A DNA stretch of 64,000 nucleotides from CAZCTC01 sp964501335 (GTDB taxonomy: Bacteria; Chloroflexota; Anaerolineae; B4-G1; SLSP01). Each line of letters opens with the position of its first letter. Position 1 is the stretch's first letter. A model generated the notes under the pieces. It saw only the letters and a list, made by a program, of their open reading frames with translations. It did no database searches and had not been told where the DNA came from. Below, one piece after another: positions 58,195 to 64,000 of this stretch. Location of the stretch: the NCBI GenBank assembly GCA_964501335.1, contig CAZCTC010000013.1, positions 1 to 64,000 on the forward strand. Direction: 5' to 3'. The translations under genes were made by a program, and so were the position numbers.

Positions 58195-59403
58195 TTAAGA
58201 TAAAGAAACCGAAACCCGAAAGCCATTCTCATTCGAATAGACTTCAGTCTTGTCGGATGAACGGCTGTAGCACCGCAATTTATTTGTATAAATCATCCAG
58301 GCCATTACGGAAAGTATAGTAACTAATGTTCTTGAAAAGGGATCGCCATTTATATCTTCTGTTTCCGATAGAAAATACCATTCTTTTGAACGATTAATAG
58401 CAGAGAAGTAGGAGCCTCCTCTCAAAATCCGGTAGATGTTTTCCTGATCAGCATTTTCCCGCCCATCATTAGTATTATATGGATATTCTTTTTTTGAACT
58501 TCTTGTCCATTCAGAAACATTTCCGCACATATCTAATACCCCATAAGGACTGGCCCCTTCAGGAAAAACTCCTACAGGTGTAGTATCCATTACTTGCAAC
58601 TCTTTTGTATTCGCATAACCATCTTTCCAGGTTCCCCAAGGATAATCACGTTTATCTTTATCCCCTCTTGCCGCCTTTTCCCATTCCGCTTCGGAAGGCA
58701 ACCGGATTGCTTTCCCAGTCATTTTTGACAGCCACTCACAATAGGCTATAGCATCATGCCAGCTTACGTTGACTACCGGGTGATTCTCTTTTCCCGTTGG
58801 TAATTGTTCGTTTTCCCAATGTTTGGGAGGTTGATGTCTGGTAGCATTTACGAAAATCTGATATTGGGCATTTGTGATAGGAGTCTTCGCAATGAGATAC
58901 CGATCCAGGTAAACCTGGTGAACAGGCTTTTCATCATCATATTTATCTCCTCCCATCCAAAATTTCCCTGCCGGAATTTCCACCCATTCGGGCTCTCCAT
59001 AAGGCAATTTCCAGAACGGGCCTGCTATTTCCCCTCTCCGTTGAATTAACAAAGCCAGGTTGCCCAAATCCTTTTTCAGGGGAATCTTGAATACTTCATG
59101 ATCCTGCCAGGCCGACGGGCTTTGTTCCGGCTTCACTCGAGATTCACCCGGTTGAGCAGGACCTGACGGTTGCGGAATGATTTCTACCAGGGCTGATCCT
59201 GTTTTTCCCTTCAACAACTCAATCAATCTGGCTAAAGCCTCTGAATTCCTCCGGCAATGATCCAGCAACAGATTATCCTTCTCATCCCGGCGCATTCCCT
59301 GGGTGAACTTGCTATATACTTCCGGGAAATAGTCCAGACATAAAGCACTCAGCTCTACGTCATCATATTTCGCCAGCCGGATTCGCAATTCAGGGAATTC
59401 CAT
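58195..59403 (-). CDS. EAD-FGE-sulfatase protein embedded in the DISARM operon
   Basis: The protein has 402 residues; ATG 59403, 12 bases after the methyltransferase stop. Residues ~15-60 are an EAD (LSALCLDYFPEVYSKF, GMRRDEKDNLLLDHC) matching ~768-812 of the 1471-residue protein at 39752. After a Pro-rich linker, ~110-395 is an FGE-sulfatase domain (AGKFWMGG, NVSWHDAIAYCEWLS, LPSEAEWEKAARG) also closely matching that protein. It lacks the CHAT-like and NB-ARC parts. The final ~70 residues diverge sharply and include a hydrophobic stretch. Likely an EAD-recruited sensor or effector. I infer it can engage the neighbouring MoxR-vWA module. Confidence 0.75.
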   Translation of the reverse strand: MEFPELRIRLAKYDDVELSALCLDYFPEVYSKFTQGMRRDEKDNLLLDHCRRNSEALARLIELLKGKTGSALVEIIPQPSGPAQPGESRVKPEQSPSAWQDHEVFKIPLKKDLGNLALLIQRRGEIAGPFWKLPYGEPEWVEIPAGKFWMGGDKYDDEKPVHQVYLDRYLIAKTPITNAQYQIFVNATRHQPPKHWENEQLPTGKENHPVVNVSWHDAIAYCEWLSKMTGKAIRLPSEAEWEKAARGDKDKRDYPWGTWKDGYANTKELQVMDTTPVGVFPEGASPYGVLDMCGNVSEWTRSSKKEYPYNTNDGRENADQENIYRILRGGSYFSAINRSKEWYFLSETEDINGDPFSRTLVTILSVMAWMIYTNKLRCYSRSSDKTEVYSNENGFRVSVSLS

Positions 59404-59414
59404 AGGCCCGCCCT

Positions 59415-62213
59415 CTACCCCTCATACACCTTCATCACTTCATCCCCGTAGTGATTGATCACCTTGACGGCGATCTTCCCCGTCTTGGGCCGATCGAAGG
59501 GATAGCTGCTCGTGGAATAAAGCCCGCTCCAGGCCGCCTCATCGATCTCGGCCCGCAGGGCGCGCTTGAGCTTATCATAAGGCTCATCGGCCCCGGTGAA
59601 ATAGGCATGCCGGACGAAGAAACTTTCTCCGTTGTAGTCGGTATCGATGAACCAGCAGGCGATCTCGTCGGTGGAACTGGAACGGATCTCCCCGGTGGTG
59701 GGATCATAGATATCGACCCCCTTCAAATTGACGACCAGCCGCCCATCCGGCTGCTTTTTGACTTCGATGTCGGGCTCGCCGAAGACCATGAAGAGATTCC
59801 CGGCGCCGCTCTTCTTAAGCAACGCAGGCCCCATCTGCAGATCCGGATTGATTCGCGCCGGCAGGACGGTCAGTCGCCCATACCGCCGCACTTCCTCAGA
59901 GACATGCGGATCGAAAGCGAAGCCCAGCACGACCAGCAGATCGAACCCCACGCCCTGGACCGCCTCTTTCGCCGCATCCTTGATCTGATCCGGCCCCACG
60001 GTTCCGTGTTCCGGCCCGATGGTAATGGCCACAGTGCGCAATTTCTCATCCTGATCCAGATACTCGCCCTTCGCGTGGAGCCATGTTCCGGCATAGGGTT
60101 CCAATCGGGTAAAACGCAAACGCTCATTGCGCCGGGTGTTTTGAACCCCGGCCACACGCAGATTTTCAATGATCATCGCCTCGAAATGTCCATCGTCGGC
60201 CGGGGCCTTGCCGCTCCCTTCGCCTTCAGCCTGCTCTTCATCAGTAGAAAGGACCCGATGGGGTGAAAGGCTCTCGACGGTAAACCGGCCGCTGACCCGC
60301 ACTTTTTTGGGATCTTCATAGGGCTGATCGTAGAGCATTTCGGTATCGGCCCGCCGGGCAATGGAGGCATCGATCTCCTGCTGGCGTTCCCGCCGGAATT
60401 TCCACCACGCGGCCTGTTTTTCGACCAGCTCTTTGGAGGCGCCCGCGGGCAATTCCCGGGGGACCTGCCATTCTTCCCAGGATTGCCCGGCCAGACGATT
60501 CAACTCTGCCCGCAGCGGTTCCAGCTTTTCCTGCCAGCGGGCATGGATGGCGTCGATTTCTTCGTTGTTGGCGATGGATTTAAGGGTGATATGGGGGACC
60601 CGTTTGTACACAAACCCCCGTTTCAAGTCGCCTTTCATATCCGAAGCGGAAATCTGGGTCATCGGCCGCCCGGCCAGTTCCGCCTCTTTGAGCTGTCCTT
60701 CGTAAGAATCAGCCAGCTGATAATACGGATAACGGGCGGCCATCAATCGGGTCCGGGCCAGCGCCAGCGCCACCCGGCTGGTATCGATGGTGATCCAGCG
60801 TCGGCCCCACTGCTCTGCCATATAAGCCGTTGTCCCGCTGCCGCAGGTAGGGTCAATGATCAAGTCGCCGGGATCAGTGCTCATTAACATACAACGCTCA
60901 ATAACTTTTGTTACAGTTTGAACAACATAGACCTTAGGATCATTAAATCCGCCGGTTGTAGTATCTTCCCAAAGGTTATAAAGGGATTGAACAGGAAAAT
61001 CTTCATGATACCTAATGAACGAGAGATTATCTGCAGGTGCCATCAATCGGCCTGCGATCCTTAGTTTTTCCATTCCTAAAACATTAGAACTCCAACTACT
61101 GCTAGGATGCGGATAATAAGTACGACCTTCAAATGGAATTGGAAATACACAACTAGGTGTTAATCCAGCAGAGGTTGCTTTATCTGGAACAAATACTCTT
61201 CCGTTCGGAGGTAGCTGAGAAGGATCTTCTCGTTCTTTTGGAAACATTCTTCGGCGTGTGCCATCTGGAAAACCTATCCATGAGTAACGACCTCCTCCCC
61301 CTACCTCTTTGTTTACATAAAGGGGACGAAACTTCATTTCATTTGAATTTTTTGCATACCATATTATGTAATCCGTAACCCCTGCCAATCCCACAGAACC
61401 AAGTGGACTAGTCTTACGATAAACGATTAAAGCATGAAAGTTTTCACTCCCAAAAACTTCGTCCAATAAATTGCGAACTAAATGAACGTTTTCATCCCCG
61501 ATTTGAACAAATACACTTCCACTTTCAGCAAGCAATTCTCTCGCCACCGTCAACCGGTCTCGCAGATAGGCCAGATAGGAATGAATTCCCAGTTCCCAGG
61601 TATCGCGAAAAGCCTTGATCTGCTCCGGCTGGCGGGTAATGTCGTCTTCTTTCCCATCCTTCACATCGCGCTTCCGGGTGCTTACCTGCCAGTTGGAACC
61701 GAATTTAATCCCATAGGGCGGGTCGAGGTAAATCATTTGTACCTGCCCCTTGAGCGCTTCCTTCTCTGCCAGCGAGGTCATCACCAGCAGCGAATCGCCC
61801 AGGATCATCCGGTTGCTCCAGTTCTGTTCGTGATGGTAAAAATCGACCAGCTCCTCGAATTTGACCGGGGTTACATCGGCAAAAAGCGAAAGCTGGTATT
61901 CCATCGAAGGTTCGGCCACCCCGCCGATCCGCGCTGCCTGAGTGCGCACGTTTTCGATAATCGCCTGCGGTGAAATCGTTTCCTGGATGTAGATCGGAAC
62001 GGCCGGCACTTCCAGCGCTTGCTGATCCTGTTCATCCTTGCCCTTCCAGACCAGCTGGGGATCGAGCGATGGATCACGAGGATAAAGGATAGTTTTCGGA
62101 GCCCGCTCCTCATCCGCCACAAAATCGCGCAGTTCTTCCGTTGGGATATTGGCGCGCTTATCCTGATGATGATGCGAATTGACCGGAATAGGGGATTTAG
62201 CTTTGTCAGGCAT
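59415..62213 (-). CDS. Type III-like DNA adenine methyltransferase (Mod)
   Basis: The protein has 932 residues; ATG 62213, two bases after the DUF262 stop. Beta-class motif order: DPPYGIKF (~162) precedes DPTCGSGTT (~453), which fits N6-adenine (or N4-cytosine) methylases. The N-terminal IYIQETISPQAIIENVR and LYPRDPSLDPQLVWKGKDE resemble Mod subunits paired with large DEAD-box Res subunits. The C-terminal half (~560-930) is a long specificity/scaffold region. Protects host DNA; its Res partner is cut off at the window edge. Confidence 0.85.
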   Translation of the reverse strand: MPDKAKSPIPVNSHHHQDKRANIPTEELRDFVADEERAPKTILYPRDPSLDPQLVWKGKDEQDQQALEVPAVPIYIQETISPQAIIENVRTQAARIGGVAEPSMEYQLSLFADVTPVKFEELVDFYHHEQNWSNRMILGDSLLVMTSLAEKEALKGQVQMIYLDPPYGIKFGSNWQVSTRKRDVKDGKEDDITRQPEQIKAFRDTWELGIHSYLAYLRDRLTVARELLAESGSVFVQIGDENVHLVRNLLDEVFGSENFHALIVYRKTSPLGSVGLAGVTDYIIWYAKNSNEMKFRPLYVNKEVGGGGRYSWIGFPDGTRRRMFPKEREDPSQLPPNGRVFVPDKATSAGLTPSCVFPIPFEGRTYYPHPSSSWSSNVLGMEKLRIAGRLMAPADNLSFIRYHEDFPVQSLYNLWEDTTTGGFNDPKVYVVQTVTKVIERCMLMSTDPGDLIIDPTCGSGTTAYMAEQWGRRWITIDTSRVALALARTRLMAARYPYYQLADSYEGQLKEAELAGRPMTQISASDMKGDLKRGFVYKRVPHITLKSIANNEEIDAIHARWQEKLEPLRAELNRLAGQSWEEWQVPRELPAGASKELVEKQAAWWKFRRERQQEIDASIARRADTEMLYDQPYEDPKKVRVSGRFTVESLSPHRVLSTDEEQAEGEGSGKAPADDGHFEAMIIENLRVAGVQNTRRNERLRFTRLEPYAGTWLHAKGEYLDQDEKLRTVAITIGPEHGTVGPDQIKDAAKEAVQGVGFDLLVVLGFAFDPHVSEEVRRYGRLTVLPARINPDLQMGPALLKKSGAGNLFMVFGEPDIEVKKQPDGRLVVNLKGVDIYDPTTGEIRSSSTDEIACWFIDTDYNGESFFVRHAYFTGADEPYDKLKRALRAEIDEAAWSGLYSTSSYPFDRPKTGKIAVKVINHYGDEVMKVYEG

Positions 62214-62215
62214 GG

Positions 62216-63868
62216 TTACAATGTCCCTCGTAATTCACTTAAAAATTCATTGCCGGCCTTAGCCAGAGTTTCAGCCCTTTGTAAAAGCCAGGATTCAAAT
62301 TGATCGCTGTCCAAAGTGCGAGTATTCGGATCAATATATTGTTGCGATAGCTTATCATCACTGATCTCATATCGGTTAAGATAATCCATAGGAGCTTTGT
62401 TGCTGATTCGAATATTAATTTTGGGGCCAATCACCGCAATGTTAGCCAGAGCATTTACCTTGTCATCAGGAACTGAGTCTTTCAAATACTTTTTGGGGAA
62501 AACGTGATGCCATTGAGGGCGATAACCTTCCAGAAGATCTGATCCTTCAAAACCCAACCGGTTTCCACTCTTATCCCAATCCAGGGCCTGATTACGGTGC
62601 ACCATCAAATAAAGGAAAAATCTTCCAAAACGAGTATCGACATAATCCCGCAGGAAATCATCACTCGTCAGATCGTTATCATGAGGAAACCGCCGTAATA
62701 TTTTCTGCACAGCCATACGCAAATTTTCGGCGTCAGCCACATCCCGTAGATCTTCTTCCAGAGACGCGGTAGAAGATCCACTGTACCGGCTGAATCGAGA
62801 AGCCTGGATCAGCCAGTAAAAAGCCGGCTCAAAAGGATCTTCCGGAAAACGATCGATTAAAGCTGTCAGGGTTACCAGTGCAGCTTCCGTAGGAAGAGAG
62901 TCATTGCTCAAAAGGCCATAGTCTCGAAGTCTCCTTACCAGATTCTCCCAGGCCTGCTTCGTTCTTTCCCAAACCGGCTTTTCATGCCCCGTCTTGATCA
63001 TAAGCGTGTTCCAAAATTCCGAAGGAATTTCTCCAAACCGGACCTTTTTGGCTCCGATTCCGGTGAGAGTACGGAAAAGCAAATTGGGATCAAGATCAAA
63101 ACCGTAATCCTTCAATTTGTTAAGATAGGGCAAGAAATTCAAATGTACCCATCCGGGATTACGAGCCGCCACAATCCCCAGATAAATATCGGCCTCAGTA
63201 ACCCGGGTCCCCTTACTGTTCAGTCTCGAAAATATTTCAACCACATCCTCAAGATCATGATCGATGGTAATCGTTACAACCTCAGTATTACGAATCCGAC
63301 TCAACCGCGTCAACTGAGAAAAAATTTCCGTATCATCCAAATCCGAACAGAGATTTTGACTTTTAATATCTTTCGCCATTTGAAGAACTAACTGTTCATC
63401 ATTTTTCCTTTTATAAGGATCCAGATTTAGAACTTTGGAAAGTGGGATATAACGTTCTTCTTTCCCTCGCCGAATCACCGCATTGGCGACCCAAAAATAA
63501 GGCGGTCGTCGAGCTTCAATGTCAAATCGGATATCGTATTTGCCGGCAGTTTGTTCCCAGCTTTCATTATCCGGCCACCAATAAGGCTTACGTTTGAAAA
63601 GAATGCACAAAGCAGTCGCCCGCTGTTGCCCATCTACCACCCAGCGTTCCGGCACACGCGCATCTACACCGGATTTAGTTTGGGGTGTATTCTGTTGACT
63701 ATCCCAAACCAGAAAACTCCCAATCGGATAATTAAGCCAGAGAGATTCCGCCAGATCTCTCACCTGAGTAGACGTCCAGACAAAACCTCGCTGAAATTCA
63801 GGAATGCTCCAGTTATGAGACACAGCCCGATCTACGATTTCGTAAACCTTTGTTGATTCGTAAGACAT
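62216..63868 (-). CDS. DUF262/GmrS-D-like nuclease-type protein
   Basis: The protein has 550 residues; ATG 63868 after AGGAGCTGAC. N-terminal DUF262 (ParB/GmrS-like) features: IPEFQRGFVWT, NYPIGSFLVW and VVDGQQRATAL; then EIFSRLNSKGTRVTEAD. The C-terminal ~120 residues carry a DUF1524/HNH-like WHHVFPKKYL and AMIG-like NIAVIGPKINIRISN. Related GmrSD enzymes cut modified DNA. Between Res and Mod it may add a second restriction mode to the operon. Confidence 0.8.
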   Translation of the reverse strand: MSYESTKVYEIVDRAVSHNWSIPEFQRGFVWTSTQVRDLAESLWLNYPIGSFLVWDSQQNTPQTKSGVDARVPERWVVDGQQRATALCILFKRKPYWWPDNESWEQTAGKYDIRFDIEARRPPYFWVANAVIRRGKEERYIPLSKVLNLDPYKRKNDEQLVLQMAKDIKSQNLCSDLDDTEIFSQLTRLSRIRNTEVVTITIDHDLEDVVEIFSRLNSKGTRVTEADIYLGIVAARNPGWVHLNFLPYLNKLKDYGFDLDPNLLFRTLTGIGAKKVRFGEIPSEFWNTLMIKTGHEKPVWERTKQAWENLVRRLRDYGLLSNDSLPTEAALVTLTALIDRFPEDPFEPAFYWLIQASRFSRYSGSSTASLEEDLRDVADAENLRMAVQKILRRFPHDNDLTSDDFLRDYVDTRFGRFFLYLMVHRNQALDWDKSGNRLGFEGSDLLEGYRPQWHHVFPKKYLKDSVPDDKVNALANIAVIGPKINIRISNKAPMDYLNRYEISDDKLSQQYIDPNTRTLDSDQFESWLLQRAETLAKAGNEFLSELRGTL

Positions 63869-63896
63869 GTCAGCTCCTGAACGACGAAGAATAAAA

Positions 63897-64000
63897 TTAC
63901 CGACTCTCCGATAAAATATTGGTCAAAAATTCCCTGATTGTATTCTGCATATCCCAGGGGTCCGAAATCTCCAGGAAAGCCCACCGGCCAAAGCCGCCGT
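63897..64000 (-). CDS. C-terminal end of a type III-like restriction (Res) subunit, cut by window edge
   Basis: Reading the - strand from 63998, one frame stays open for 33 codons (GFGRWAFLEISDPWD..., then MQNTIREFLTN) to a TAA at 63897-63899. The other frames are also open over this short stretch, so the call rests on resemblance to the 'RWAF.EI.DPWD..N.I' ending of DEAD-box Res proteins that I recall as partners of this Mod type. Stop lies 29 bases before the DUF262 start. Confidence 0.5.
   Translation of the reverse strand, partial: GGFGRWAFLEISDPWDMQNTIREFLTNILSESR

Overview
The window looks like chromosomal or integrated-element DNA from a monoderm member of the Chloroflexota, probably Anaerolineae-like. 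The placement is inferred from protein character and is not proven. Supporting signs are GC-rich core genes, a Tad/Flp-type apparatus with no secretin gene, secreted proteins with Pro/Thr linkers and Ig-like or propeller repeats, and intergenic spaces crowded with short palindromic repeats. I saw no rRNA, tRNA or CRISPR array.

Region 1 (1-20934, + strand) is a Tad-like pilus/secretion operon. In order it has a HerA/VirB4-like ATPase (5' end missing), a MinD-like protein, membrane-anchored and Ig-repeat surface proteins, a prepilin peptidase (CpaA/TadV), CpaB, CpaE/TadZ, CpaF/TadA, TadB, TadC, a small pilin-like protein, three TadE/TadG-like pseudopilins, a tandem ribbon-helix-helix protein, two secreted proteins and a DUF192 protein. 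Many genes overlap by ATGA. Where there is a gap it is filled by one of several interspersed repeat families.

Region 2 (20958-25528, - strand, AT-richer) is an orphan immunity-type cluster. It holds a SUKH (SMI1/KNR4) protein, a DUF1629/Imm11-like protein and several small unknowns, and downstream lies the broken end of a HINT-type pretoxin domain. It looks like the remains of a polymorphic-toxin locus.

Region 3 (25600-32035) holds a tyrosine recombinase translationally coupled to a histone-deacetylase-fold hydrolase, another small unknown, a WD-like propeller protein coupled to a NUDIX hydrolase, and a secreted protein with seven EPTP/EAR repeats.

Region 4 (31940-39690) resembles a recombination/maintenance module of a mobile element. 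It starts at a strong promoter and contains an OB-fold-like protein, a 38-residue membrane peptide preceded by iteron-like repeats, a Rad52-family annealing protein with two ExoX-C-type domains, a RecB/Cas4-like nuclease with an inserted zinc ribbon, DUF6573, a NADAR protein with an N-terminal cysteine cluster, a SWIM-MoxR ATPase and a VWA/HExxH protein. A conserved leader resembling GAAAGGAACTGAA precedes several of these genes.

Region 5 (39752-63998, - strand) is a large defence island with two modules. The first (49722 down to 39752) is a MoxR-vWA NTP-dependent conflict system whose members share effector-associated domains (EADs): an EAD-EAD-CHAT protease, a Trypco2-like protein, an EAD-iSTAND-like protein, a MoxR ATPase, a vWA protein and a 1471-residue protein with a degenerate CHAT, EADs, NB-ARC and FGE-sulfatase domains. 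The second (64000 down to 50052) reads like one operon: the tail of a type III-like Res subunit, a DUF262 protein, an adenine methyltransferase, an EAD-FGE protein, a cytosine-5 methyltransferase (drmMII), a MIG/MutY-like glycosylase, drmA, drmB and drmC. This is DISARM joined to a type III-like R-M unit. The EAD-FGE protein is a short paralog of the 1471-residue protein in the neighbouring module, which physically links the two systems and is the most interesting point in the window.
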